Positions 43,910-52,670 of a stretch of 64,000 bases of DNA are shown piece after piece; the stretch's first letter is position 1, and the number at the start of each line of letters is the position of its first letter. The DNA is from Alphaproteobacteria bacterium AO1-B. Lineage in GTDB: Bacteria > Pseudomonadota > Alphaproteobacteria > Rhizobiales > Stappiaceae. The stretch spans positions 124,001 through 188,000 of the forward strand of contig MLAX01000006.1 in NCBI GenBank assembly GCA_001890945.1, read 5' to 3'. The notes under the pieces were generated by a model. It was not told the DNA's origin. It ran no database searches and saw nothing but the letters and a program-made list of their open reading frames with translations. The position numbers and the translations under genes were made by a program.

Positions 43910-44979
43910 GCAAAGAGGTCCTTGCCAGCTGCAGCCAGTGCATCGAAATCGATGGCACCGGTTACTTCGCGAATCCGGATACTCTTGAGCTGCCGGAGAT
44001 AAGCGTCTGGCTCCAGCAGATCGTCATCTCGCAGGAAGATGCCGTTGGCATCCTGATAGAACGGACCCGCGCTTTTCATGATCGCGCCCAATAGATCCGG
44101 GCGCTCAGTGAGGTCTGCATCCACGAGCCGCGTTGGCTCGGTCGAAGAGCGGCTCCAGTTCAGCACCCAGAATTCCGTCAGGGGAGCTGAAAATGATATA
44201 CGGTCCGGGCCATAGAACTCACAGATGAAAAGATCATGTTTTTCTTCCAGCTGCCAAAGGTCTTCCGGCGACATCTTTAGCAGATCCGCCTTTCTTTTGT
44301 TGGACAGCAGAGATGCCAGGCGCGGATTGTGCAAGATCGTGCCGGGGTTGATGCGCGGATTTTTGGGAATGCCGAGACCTTCAGCACCTTCGCTTGTTGC
44401 GCGCACCATGAGCCTGTCGTTGGTGACAAAGCGGGTCGTGTCGAGATCCATCATGCGCAAGATGGCAGTGGATTTTCCACCACCGGACAGCCCGGCAATC
44501 GCAAGACCCTGTCTGCCATCGGTCACGGCTGCGGCGTGACAGATCTCCCAGCCATCCCGCTTGCAGATGTTGAGGATCTGCGTGTTGATGAAATTGATAA
44601 CCTGATTGGGATAGGCGAGGCAGGGCCCGAACGCGATTAGAGCTTCCGAGGATTGCAGGAAGGTCATGCCTGTACGGATCTTGTGCACCAACCGGCCATC
44701 GTCCAGATCGACATACGCGTCCTTGCGCCCGGTTTTGCTCGGTTCGCGCGCCCAGTCGATCCAGTCTGGTTGGGCACTGAGACTTTGTCCTTCCAGAACG
44801 TCGATGGTGGCTGCAACCGGCCCAGCTTCGGCAAGGGCTTCTTTCAGGTGGTGACGCAGCTCTTTGGCCATCGGCCCATTGCACCGGACTTCAAGCCGCA
44901 CCGGACCGGTCTCAAGATAAAGCGTTTCCGGCAAACAGTCGCGGTCTAGCTCGGCAAGAACATCAGCAACGGGTTTCAT
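43906..44979 (-). CDS. HprK-related kinase (HprK-related kinase B type)
   Basis: A 357-residue P-loop kinase with HPr-kinase-like features: a Walker A loop GLSGGGKST near residues 162-170, a region with the acidic pair TRFVTNDRLMV, and an ordered N-terminal half. It resembles HprK-related kinases of the GAK clusters rather than true HprK, which regulates the PTS. The target is unknown, possibly a protein or small molecule made by the ATP-grasp enzyme. It overlaps both neighbours by 4 bases. Confidence 0.85.
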   Translation of the reverse strand: MKPVADVLAELDRDCLPETLYLETGPVRLEVRCNGPMAKELRHHLKEALAEAGPVAATIDVLEGQSLSAQPDWIDWAREPSKTGRKDAYVDLDDGRLVHKIRTGMTFLQSSEALIAFGPCLAYPNQVINFINTQILNICKRDGWEICHAAAVTDGRQGLAIAGLSGGGKSTAILRMMDLDTTRFVTNDRLMVRATSEGAEGLGIPKNPRINPGTILHNPRLASLLSNKRKADLLKMSPEDLWQLEEKHDLFICEFYGPDRISFSAPLTEFWVLNWSRSSTEPTRLVDADLTERPDLLGAIMKSAGPFYQDANGIFLRDDDLLEPDAYLRQLKSIRIREVTGAIDFDALAAAGKDLFA

Positions 44980-45857
44980 CGCGTCACCTTCGCAATCACA
45001 TGATCTGCAAGGGCCGCGGCCGCATCGACACCACAGCCTTCCTTGGCTCCGCGATAACCGCCGAAGGCAGACACTTCAAAGACAATTGGGCCATCGTCGG
45101 TCAGTGCTACATCGACGGTTGTGAAATCAAGGCCGAACGGTGCTTGTGCTTTTCTAGCAAGCTCGATCAGGTCGACATTTGGTTCAAAGGGCGCATATTT
45201 GCCGCCGCTGTGGATCGTCGTGTTCCAGCTACCGGATTGGCTGACCCGGGCGTAGGTGCACAAGTAATCACCGCCGAGGAAAACCATTCCGAGATCCTGA
45301 CCGGAAAGGTTCAGTTTTTGCTGGATGTACATCACCGGATTGTCTTCAGCGAACGCGGCAATCTCGGCCCGGGCATTGGCACCCGCTTCGATGATGCACA
45401 TACCGCGCGCTTTGGTGGAATAGAGCGGCTTGAAGACGGCCGCGCCATAGCGCTCCACGGCCGCTTCGGCAGCCTCCAGATCTTCGGTCACAATCGTTGC
45501 CGGCATCGGCGCACCGGCCGCGCGCAAAGAGACAGTGCAGGCAAGCCGGTCGATCAGCCGCAATACGGCTTCGGGGCGGGAGAAGATCTTGACGCCGCGG
45601 CTTTCGGCAAAGCGCAAAAGCTCCAGCCGGTCGAGCGCATGCGGGCTGTAAATTTCGCTGATTTTCTTGATGATGATCCCGTCAAGCGCGCAGAGATCCT
45701 GACCTTGGTACATGACGGCACCGGTTTCCAGATCCAGCGTCACTCCGGCCATGTTGATCACCAGACGGAAGTCGGTCTTGGCCGCGATCACATCGGCAAG
45801 GGCTTCTGTGGACCATTTGCCGGGTATGCCAACTACCCCGATCTTGATGTCAGTCAA
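44976..45857 (-). CDS. GAK-type ATP-grasp enzyme
   Basis: A 293-residue RimK-like ATP-grasp protein: IGVVGIPGKWSTEAL at the N-terminus, AAVFKPLYSTKARGMCIIEAG with the ATP-binding lysines, YIQQKLNL, and the metal-binding FEVSAFGGYRG (the family norm has EVN). ATP-grasp enzymes join a carboxylate to an amine or thiol via an acyl phosphate. The TTG at 45857 has AAGGAG seven bases upstream and overlaps the stop of the gene before it by 8 bases. A longer open frame to 46061 is antisense-like and lacks domain sequence. Confidence 0.85.
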   Translation of the reverse strand: MTDIKIGVVGIPGKWSTEALADVIAAKTDFRLVINMAGVTLDLETGAVMYQGQDLCALDGIIIKKISEIYSPHALDRLELLRFAESRGVKIFSRPEAVLRLIDRLACTVSLRAAGAPMPATIVTEDLEAAEAAVERYGAAVFKPLYSTKARGMCIIEAGANARAEIAAFAEDNPVMYIQQKLNLSGQDLGMVFLGGDYLCTYARVSQSGSWNTTIHSGGKYAPFEPNVDLIELARKAQAPFGLDFTTVDVALTDDGPIVFEVSAFGGYRGAKEGCGVDAAAALADHVIAKVTR

Positions 45858-47484
45858 CGAACAACTCCTTGATGGGCAGTTTGAACCGCTCTTCCTTGCC
45901 TTCCGGACACTCCAGCGCTTGTTCGAGCAAGAAACGGGCGCGGATGAACATGCGCCGCGCGTGCGATTTGTCGAACACGAACCGCGTGGAGGTGGCAAAG
46001 CTGCGCGCAAGGCCAAGGGCGAGGCGGTACTCATAGGTCCGGTCTTTCTGGGACCGGGCAAATTTTGCAGCGACTATTTGCAGGTCGCAGGCGACTTTGG
46101 CGAGCCGGCGGCGCACCGGAATGTCCTGGATTTGCAGCCGGTAATTGGAAATCATGAAGACGGAGACGTCCTGAACGTAGTCCATGTAGCGAGACCGGTG
46201 CAGGTCGATGAAATGCAGCTTCTTTTCCGCCGGGTCATAGATGACATTGTCGAGATTGAAGTCGCCGTGGATGTGCACCGAGAAGGCCGCTTCGAGTTTG
46301 GCTTCGCGCTCCGCGGCTTCCCGGACGAGTTCGTCAAAACCTTTCAGGCGGAGACCGCCGAAACGTTGCGGCTCGGCGCGGAACTCCGGATGGACGCGGT
46401 GAACTTCCGGCAGGCGCCGGGACAACTGGCGCATGGAGGCCATCACCGCTGGTTCTTCCATGCGGGTGCTGCGCCACACGTCATTCAAGGTCTTGGCCAG
46501 TTTCTTCTGGGCTTCCGCGAGAAGAGCGTCGTTTTCGTTGAGGACCAGCTGCTCAAATGTGTAGCCCGGCAAATGCTCGATCAAAAGGGCGGCTGACTGG
46601 CCGCGTTTCTGATAGGACAGGATCTTGGGAGCCAGCCCCGGATAGATCGCGTGCCAGCTTTTCACGCCCGCCCGTTCTTCGCGCACCTTGCGCAGTTCCC
46701 CATCCTTGAAGACCGCATTGACCGGTTCCCCGTTTTCACTGCGCGAACGGACAGAAGAGATCGCGCTCCCGGACCGGGTTTCCGCCAAGGGTACCATGTC
46801 GACCGGTTCGTCTTCCTTGGCCGATGGCAGCAGGCTTTTCAGCGTGAAATAGCGTTCGAACTGGACCGGCTGACCAAGATTGACCGACAGGATGGCTTCG
46901 GAGATCGACTGGAGCGCGTCACCGATGCGCCGGACTTCGTTGGCAACCAGCAGGCTGTTGGCAAGATCGGCTGTGTGCTTGGACTTACGCATGTCCTCGG
47001 TCAATGTGCGGAACACCCGGTCGTACAGGTCCTCCATCTTTTCACGGATTTGTCCGATCCGAACCGCGGATTTGCTGTCAGACCGGGCAAGGGCCGGCTG
47101 AATGAGTTTAAGGCTGTCGCGAACCTGCTTGAGAACCTTGGTATAGGCATCAGCCCGCAGGTAAGCCTTGCGGTCCACAGTCTCAGCGTATGTCAGGCTG
47201 CGCCGGGCAAGGCGGCTGATCAGGTCAAGGTTTTGCGCAATCAGTTCGACGTTCCGCAGCAGGTTCTGCTGTTCGGAAGTGACCCTCTTTTGAGACAGAA
47301 TTTGCGTGCTGGCTTTGGTCAATTTCGAGGCGAGATTGTAGGAATACCCCGCGCGCAAAATGACCTTTTGCGCGGCTGCCTGACTTGGGGACTGGAAGTA
47401 GTCTTGCATTCCCGTGAGCTGACCGTCGATTTCCACGCTCAGAAAATAAAGGTTCTCTTCGATCGCGCGGGGGAGTTTAGTCAT
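45850..47484 (-). CDS. PhoU-like helical domain fused to an APH-type kinase
   Basis: A 544-residue two-domain protein. Residues 1-215 are a long all-helical region like PhoU/PhoU-like phosphate-signalling proteins. Residues about 250-520 are an aminoglycoside-phosphotransferase-fold kinase with HGDFNLDN (406-413) and IDLHRSRY, the catalytic and metal-binding motifs. The kinase could phosphorylate a small molecule, regulated by its own helical domain. It overlaps the Nudix gene start-side by 8 bases. Confidence 0.8.
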   Translation of the reverse strand: MTKLPRAIEENLYFLSVEIDGQLTGMQDYFQSPSQAAAQKVILRAGYSYNLASKLTKASTQILSQKRVTSEQQNLLRNVELIAQNLDLISRLARRSLTYAETVDRKAYLRADAYTKVLKQVRDSLKLIQPALARSDSKSAVRIGQIREKMEDLYDRVFRTLTEDMRKSKHTADLANSLLVANEVRRIGDALQSISEAILSVNLGQPVQFERYFTLKSLLPSAKEDEPVDMVPLAETRSGSAISSVRSRSENGEPVNAVFKDGELRKVREERAGVKSWHAIYPGLAPKILSYQKRGQSAALLIEHLPGYTFEQLVLNENDALLAEAQKKLAKTLNDVWRSTRMEEPAVMASMRQLSRRLPEVHRVHPEFRAEPQRFGGLRLKGFDELVREAAEREAKLEAAFSVHIHGDFNLDNVIYDPAEKKLHFIDLHRSRYMDYVQDVSVFMISNYRLQIQDIPVRRRLAKVACDLQIVAAKFARSQKDRTYEYRLALGLARSFATSTRFVFDKSHARRMFIRARFLLEQALECPEGKEERFKLPIKELFVD

Positions 47485-47935
47485 CGAATACTCCCAGATA
47501 GACCGGAGCGGCAGTGGTCAGTGCTGCCGCGTAGGCCGGGCGGAAGTCCGCCGCTCTAGAAACCGGAGAGGCCCAGATCGTCCCGACTTGGGAGGGGTCA
47601 GGATGGGGGCCCATCATCGGCACATAGTTGTCGGACACCTCACAGGCGAACAACAGCTCCAACTGGTGCCGCTTTCCGTCTGCTTTGGTCTTGAAGACTT
47701 CGGCAACATGCAAAAGTGGGCCTACGGTCACGGTCGTAGCGACTTCTTCAGCGCATTCCCGGATCAAAGCCTCTGCTGCCGTCTCGCCCGGGTCCTGCTT
47801 TCCACCTGGCAAGGTCAGATAGGCCGCAGCACCGCGCTTTTGCTTCACCTGTACCAAAAGATCTCCGTTTCGATAGATGACGGCCCGTACGGTTGGGCGG
47901 ATCGGTTCCAGAACCTTGGTCTGTTTCAGTTTCAT
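47477..47935 (-). CDS. Nudix hydrolase
   Basis: A 152-residue Nudix protein with the full box GGKQDPGETAAEALIRECAEEV (G-x5-E-x7-R-E-U-x-E-E) at residues 45-66. These enzymes cleave nucleoside diphosphates linked to another group. The ATG at 47935 is the first of the leftward operon; the longer open frame to 48181 runs through the divergent promoter and the start of the next gene. It ends inside the start of the PhoU/APH gene (8-base overlap). Confidence 0.9.
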   Translation of the reverse strand: MKLKQTKVLEPIRPTVRAVIYRNGDLLVQVKQKRGAAAYLTLPGGKQDPGETAAEALIRECAEEVATTVTVGPLLHVAEVFKTKADGKRHQLELLFACEVSDNYVPMMGPHPDPSQVGTIWASPVSRAADFRPAYAAALTTAAPVYLGVFDD

Positions 47936-48086
47936 GGCGGTGTACAGTGGCTCTGAGAAGGAAACGTGACAGCAATTCAGAACCGTTGATAACACCGAAT
48001 CGTGGGGCTGGTCTAAATGCTTCAAGGGTCTGCGCCAACACACCGTGATAGACTGATGGGCAGCCTGTTGGTGGAGACGCTTTGAG

Positions 48087-48974
48087 ATGACAAAAAAGAC
48101 CTTGGAGATGCTGCTTCTCTGCGTCGGCGCTGGTGCCAAGGATTGGGACGGCGCAAAAAGGCTGCGGCCCCTGCGCACCAAGGGAAAACGCCAGGCCCAG
48201 AAGATCGGTGCCTGGATGGGTCAGCACGGCTTGCGGCCTGGAAAAACATTAACGACAACCGATGAACGCGCCACTGCGACGGCTCAAAAAGCGCTGAAGG
48301 CTGGCGGCTGGTCGGCGCACGGTGTGGCCCAATCGCCGGATCTCACGAAAGGTGTCATGCCAATTTTTGCCGATGAAGACCGTGTGTTGCTGGTCGCCCC
48401 CAAAAAGACGGTCGCAAATCTGCTCAGCTCTCTTGGGGTTCATGAAAGCCTGTCTCCGGGGGTGCTCGTTCACTTGGAGAGTGCACAAGAGGGCGCCGAA
48501 ATCCGTCAGGTCATCGACCCGCGGGATTTGCCGGATCTCTTTCCTTATCCAGGCCCGGATGGTCGAGAGCGCCGGGAGCGGCCAGCATATTATTACACCC
48601 AGTCCGCCGTCATTCCGTTCCGACGCTCGCCGGAGGGCAAGGAAGTCCTGATAACAGGTTCCTCGAGTGGACGGCATTGGGTCGTTCCGAAAGGCATCGT
48701 TGATCCGGGCCTAAGTCCTGCGGAGTCGGCCAGAGTGGAAGCCCGCGAAGAAGCCGGTGTTGAGGGCAAAATCAGCGATAATCGCCTTGGAACCTTCACT
48801 TACGAAAAGTGGGGCGCAACGTGCTGTGTCGAGGTCTACGGGATGGAGGTCACACGTATCCTGCCAGCAGATGATTGGGAGGAAAGCCACCGGCAGCGCA
48901 CATGGGTGCCGGCCGAGACGGCCGCAGCCATGCTGTATCAGAAGGCCTTCGGTCCGTTCATCGCGCAGCTCTGA
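48087..48974 (+). CDS. SixA-like / Nudix fusion protein
   Basis: A 295-residue fusion. Residues 1-140 follow the SixA histidine-phosphatase layout (LRPLRTKGKRQAQKIGAWMGQHG), but the catalytic RHG at the start is gone (LLLCVGAGAKDWD). Residues about 165-290 are a Nudix domain of the diphosphoinositol-phosphatase kind (HWVVPKGIVDPG). The box at 203-225 has lost the first Glu (Leu) and the conserved Arg (Val) but keeps the EAREEAG part. It diverges from the leftward operon. Confidence 0.8.
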   Translation: MTKKTLEMLLLCVGAGAKDWDGAKRLRPLRTKGKRQAQKIGAWMGQHGLRPGKTLTTTDERATATAQKALKAGGWSAHGVAQSPDLTKGVMPIFADEDRVLLVAPKKTVANLLSSLGVHESLSPGVLVHLESAQEGAEIRQVIDPRDLPDLFPYPGPDGRERRERPAYYYTQSAVIPFRRSPEGKEVLITGSSSGRHWVVPKGIVDPGLSPAESARVEAREEAGVEGKISDNRLGTFTYEKWGATCCVEVYGMEVTRILPADDWEESHRQRTWVPAETAAAMLYQKAFGPFIAQL

Positions 48975-49063
48975 TTATTGCGCTGGCTGCGTTCTGATGG
49001 GTTTGCCGTAACTCCCGCTTCGGGTTCTGCCGATGTCGTTGCCCGTCACACATGCGCAATGCT

Positions 49064-49084
49064 GTCCCGGCCTTGAGCCGGGAC
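49064..49084. repeat. GTCCCGG...CCGGGAC intergenic palindrome
   Basis: Perfect 7-bp arms (GTCCCGG / CCGGGAC, loop CCTTGAG) in the gap between the SixA/Nudix and nitronate monooxygenase genes. A related GGCCCCGGCTC segment follows at about 49097. Confidence 0.65.
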
Positions 49085-49149
49085 CTGTTTGTTGTGGCCC
49101 CGGCTCAAGGCGGAGCGGCATCAGATGAGGGCCTGTGATCCGGACCAGA

Positions 49150-50139
49150 TCAGGTGAGGTCCGAGCAAATCCGTTGTTTGGCGTCGCGGTATTCCTGTTC
49201 GATCCGGTCGACAACCTTGCCGGTCGGCACGATCGACTTGAGCGCTCCGATGCCCTGACCCGCGCCCCAAATCTCCTTCCAGGCCTTGGCTTTGGAAGAT
49301 CCGGAGCTGAAGTTCATTGATGAGGGATCGGCAGACGGCAAGTTGTCCGGATCGAGACCGGCACGGGAAATCGATGGCGCAAGGTAGTTGCCGGACACAC
49401 CGGTAAAGAGAGACGATGTCACAATATCTTCCGCGCCGCTTTCGACCAGCATTTGCTTGTATTCAGCCTGCGCGTTGGCTTCCTCGGTCGCGATAAAGGC
49501 GGACCCGATATATCCGAGATCCGCGCCAAGCGTCCGGGCGGCCAACAGTGCTTCTCCCGTGCTGATGGAGCCGGACAGAAGCAGCGGTCCGTCAAACCAC
49601 TCGCGGATCTCGCGGATAAGCGCAAACGGGGATTGCTGGCCCGCGTGCCCACCGGCCCCGGCCGCGACGGCGATCAGGCCGTCGGCGCCTTTCTGGATCG
49701 CCTTCTTGGCGAAGGTGTTGTTGATGATGTCGTGCAACGTGATCCCGCCGCAGGAATGCGCCGCTTCGTTGACCTCAACCCGCGCCCCGAGCGACGTGAT
49801 CCAGATCGGCACCTTCCAGCGGGCGCAGATTTCAAGATCGCGTTCCAGACGTCCGTTTGAGCGGTGCACAATCTGGTTCACCGCAAACGGGGCTGCCGGG
49901 GTGTCGGGATTCGCCTGATTGTAGCGGTCGAGTTCCTCGGTGATCTGTTTCAGCCAGATCTCCAGCATGATCGGTTCGCCATCCTTCTCACGGGCATTGA
50001 GTGCCGGAAAGCTGCCGACAATCCCGGCTTTGCACTGGGCAATCACGAGGTCCGGACCGGAGACGATGAAGAGTGGGGCTGCCACAGCCGGAAGACGCAA
50101 ACCTTGCAAGGCTTTCGGAAGGGTTTTGGATTTCAACAT
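49150..50139 (-). CDS. Nitronate monooxygenase (2-nitropropane dioxygenase family)
   Basis: A 329-residue flavoprotein of the NMO family: VAAPLFIVSGPDLVIAQCKAGIVGSFPALNA, AVAAGAGGHAGQQSPFALIREI (FMN-binding), LLLSGSISTGEALLAARTLGADLGYIGSAF. These enzymes oxidise alkyl nitronates with O2 via FMN. It diverges from the liv operon. The real substrate here is unknown; trans-acting enoyl reductase-like activity in this family is possible. Confidence 0.9.
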   Translation of the reverse strand: MLKSKTLPKALQGLRLPAVAAPLFIVSGPDLVIAQCKAGIVGSFPALNAREKDGEPIMLEIWLKQITEELDRYNQANPDTPAAPFAVNQIVHRSNGRLERDLEICARWKVPIWITSLGARVEVNEAAHSCGGITLHDIINNTFAKKAIQKGADGLIAVAAGAGGHAGQQSPFALIREIREWFDGPLLLSGSISTGEALLAARTLGADLGYIGSAFIATEEANAQAEYKQMLVESGAEDIVTSSLFTGVSGNYLAPSISRAGLDPDNLPSADPSSMNFSSGSSKAKAWKEIWGAGQGIGALKSIVPTGKVVDRIEQEYRDAKQRICSDLT

Positions 50140-50260
50140 GCTTGGGTGTCACCTCGGTAGGACGGTTCTGCGACCGCTGATTTCGCTTTGCATGAAGGCC
50201 ATCATCACACAAAGAACGGACTGAAACAGTCCACGCATGAGGCCTTCCGTATTGGTCATT

Positions 50261-50277
50261 ATTCCACATGTCAGAAT
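50261..50277. promoter_or_regulatory. 17-bp element, copy 1 (liv operon)
   Basis: ATTCCACATGTCAGAAT upstream of livK. It aligns with ATTCCACATATTGAAAT at 55573 and ATTCCATATAGTGGAAT at 63777, in the promoters of the two other units of this island. The third is a near-perfect palindrome (ATTCCA / TGGAAT). Likely an operator of one shared regulator. Confidence 0.5.
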
Positions 50278-50286
50278 AGAATTCTG
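50272..50286. promoter_or_regulatory. CAGAAT-AGA-ATTCTG palindrome
   Basis: A perfect 6-bp inverted repeat with a 3-base spacer that overlaps the element at 50261 and lies just upstream of a candidate -35 box. A second regulator site is possible. Confidence 0.4.
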
Positions 50287-50294
50287 TAATTTTC

Positions 50295-50324
50295 TTGACA
50301 AGACACAGAATTTCAATTTGCAAT
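50295..50324 (+). promoter_or_regulatory. Candidate liv promoter
   Basis: TTGACA (50295-50300), 18 bp spacer, TGCAAT (50319-50324). The -35 is perfect and the -10 weak, as expected for an activated or repressible promoter. The first gene starts 99 bases downstream. Confidence 0.45.
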
Positions 50325-50422
50325 AGTCTTTGAGCATAAATCAGCTTTTGCGTGCAATGCAGCAAATTGTCTGGCCGTCAAAACAGGGAAAACCCGGAAG
50401 ATGGCCGCTCAGGGAGGAAAGC

Positions 50423-51655
50423 ATGAACTATCTGAAGTCACTTGCGGCGGCCGCAGCGCTTGCCACTTGCTCTATAAGCGCATCCAGTGCCGACACCGTG
50501 AAAATCGGCTATATCGACCCGCTTTCGGGCCATTTCGCCCTGGCCGGAGACACGGGATTGAAACACTTCCGCTATGCCGCGGACCGGATCAACGAGGCTG
50601 GTGGTGCGGGCGGAATGACGGTCGAGATCGTGCCGTTCGACAACAAGGTCAATCCGAAGGAAAGCCTGGTGCAGCTGCAAAAGGCGATTGACCAGGGCGT
50701 CCGCTATATTGTTCAGGGCAACGGCTCTTCCGTCGCCTCAGCGCTGATCGACGCGATCAACAAGCACAACAAACGCAATCCGGGCGAAGAGGTTCTGTTC
50801 CTGAACTATGCTGCCGTCGACCCCGCTTTCACCAACGACCGCTGCAGTTTCTGGCATTTCCGTTTTGATGCGGACTCGGATATGAAAATGGCGGCGATGA
50901 CCGACTGGCTCGCAAAACAGGATGACATCAAGAAGGTCTACATCCTCGGGCAGGACTATTCGTTCGGTAAGGCAGTCGCCAATGCAGCCGTGACGATGAT
51001 TGCCGAAAAGCGGCCGGACATCGAGATTGTCGGCAACGAACTGCACCCGCTTGGCAAGGTGAAGGATTTCACGCCGTACGTTCAAAAGATGATGACCTCG
51101 GACGCCGACGCGGTGATCACCGGCAACTGGGGGCAGGACATGACGCTCCTCATCAAGGCAGCGTCCGCGGCCGGTCATAATGTGCCGTATCTGACTTATT
51201 ACGGCGGCGGGCTCGGAGCGGTGGCTACCATGGGCGAGGGTGCTATCGGTCTCGTTAAGCAGATCACTGAGTTCCATCAGAACATCGAGACGAGCGAAGA
51301 GCAGGTCGCCAATATGGACCGCTTCCAGGAGCGCTACGGCACCGATTACTATTATCAACGGGTGTTCACGCTGATGGAGATGTTCGACAAGGCGGTTGAT
51401 GAAGTGGGCGAGAACGATCCGGTGAAGGTGGCCTTTGCCCTAGCCGGAATGGAGCATGAAACGCCCTATGGCCCGGTCTCCATGCGCGAGGACAATCACC
51501 AGCTGATCCAGCCTCTGTTCATCTCCACATTCTCCAATGATGTGTCGCGAACGTTGGAGGGCACAGCCTTCGGGTTTACCACCGATCCGGACGGGATGAT
51601 CGAGGGTGATGCGACCCGCACAGTTACCACCTGCCAGATGGAGCGGCCAAGCTGA
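50423..51655 (+). CDS. livK: Branched-chain-type periplasmic solute-binding protein
   Basis: A 410-residue family 1 (Leu/Ile/Val-type) binding protein with a signal peptide (YLKSLAAAAALATCSISASSAD) and the core VKIGYIDPLSGHFALAGDTGLKHFRYAADRINEAGG. Such proteins serve not only amino acids but also aromatic acids, amides and dicarboxylates. The ATG at 50423 has AGGGAGG just upstream. It opens the transporter operon of a catabolic island, so an acid substrate is more likely than leucine. Confidence 0.88.
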   Translation: MNYLKSLAAAAALATCSISASSADTVKIGYIDPLSGHFALAGDTGLKHFRYAADRINEAGGAGGMTVEIVPFDNKVNPKESLVQLQKAIDQGVRYIVQGNGSSVASALIDAINKHNKRNPGEEVLFLNYAAVDPAFTNDRCSFWHFRFDADSDMKMAAMTDWLAKQDDIKKVYILGQDYSFGKAVANAAVTMIAEKRPDIEIVGNELHPLGKVKDFTPYVQKMMTSDADAVITGNWGQDMTLLIKAASAAGHNVPYLTYYGGGLGAVATMGEGAIGLVKQITEFHQNIETSEEQVANMDRFQERYGTDYYYQRVFTLMEMFDKAVDEVGENDPVKVAFALAGMEHETPYGPVSMREDNHQLIQPLFISTFSNDVSRTLEGTAFGFTTDPDGMIEGDATRTVTTCQMERPS

Positions 51656-51737
51656 CATCAGTCGGTTGCAGTTTTTATCCATTCATTGACGCCGCGCGCT
51701 TTCCATGAATGCGCGCGGCCTTGAAGGCAGGACATTC

Positions 51738-52670
51738 ATGGAAACATTGTTTTTCTCTCTGCTGAACGGGGTGATTTACGGGCTTTTGCTGTTCATGCTC
51801 TCCAGCGGCCTGACCCTCATATTCAGCATGATGGGCGTGCTCAATTTCGCGCACGCCAGCTTCTATATGCTGGGCGCGTATTTCGCCTATACGATCGGGT
51901 CGGTCACGGGCTTCTGGATTGCTTTATTCCTGGCACCGATCCTGGTGGGGCTGGCAGGGGCCGGTATTGAACGCTGGGGCCTCCGAAAGGTTCACGTAAA
52001 CGGACACCTGGCCGAGCTCTTGTTCACCTTCGGCCTGGCCTATCTGATCGACGAACTCGTCAAGATCATCTGGGGCAAGATTCCGGTTCCTTATGAAATC
52101 CCAGCTGCGCTCGATTTTCCGCTGTTCACGCTGTTTGGCGCACAATATCCGGCCTACCGCATCTTTATGCTGGTTGTGTCAATCGCGATGCTGGCCGGGC
52201 TGTGGTTCCTTTTGAAACGCACCCGCGCAGGACTAATCATCCAGGCAGCGCTCACTCATCCGCATATGGTCGGGCACCTTGGCCACAATGTACCGCGTGT
52301 CTTCATGATGGTGTTTGGCTTCGGTTGTGCGCTCGCCGGGCTTGCCGGTGTGATCGGAGGCAACTACCTCGTTACAGAGCCCGCGATGGCTCTATCCATC
52401 GGACCGATCGTCTTCGTTGTGGTCGTGGTCGGCGGCATGGGCAGCCTGGAAGGCGCGTTCATCGCGTCCCTGCTGATTGGTCTTCTTCAGACCTTCGCGA
52501 TTTCCATCGACACGACCTTCGCTGAAATCTTTGCCTTCACCGGGCTGAACCCGCTGAGCGATCTTGGCCGCATCTCGATTGCCTCACTGGCCCCGATGCT
52601 GCCGTTCCTGCTGCTGGTCTTGGTCCTGATGATCCGCCCGCGCGGTTTGATGGGGGAGCGTGAAATTTGA
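51738..52670 (+). CDS. livH: Branched-chain-type ABC permease (LivH)
   Basis: A 310-residue inner-membrane permease of the LivH type with 8-9 helices: LLNGVIYGLLLFMLSSGLTLIFSMMGVLNFAHASFYMLGAY, the usual N-terminus of the family. GGNYLVTEPAMALSIGPIVFVVVVVGGMGSLEGAFIASLLIG is the conserved loop docking the ATPase. The frame ends 4 bases into the next gene. Confidence 0.93.
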   Translation: METLFFSLLNGVIYGLLLFMLSSGLTLIFSMMGVLNFAHASFYMLGAYFAYTIGSVTGFWIALFLAPILVGLAGAGIERWGLRKVHVNGHLAELLFTFGLAYLIDELVKIIWGKIPVPYEIPAALDFPLFTLFGAQYPAYRIFMLVVSIAMLAGLWFLLKRTRAGLIIQAALTHPHMVGHLGHNVPRVFMMVFGFGCALAGLAGVIGGNYLVTEPAMALSIGPIVFVVVVVGGMGSLEGAFIASLLIGLLQTFAISIDTTFAEIFAFTGLNPLSDLGRISIASLAPMLPFLLLVLVLMIRPRGLMGEREI

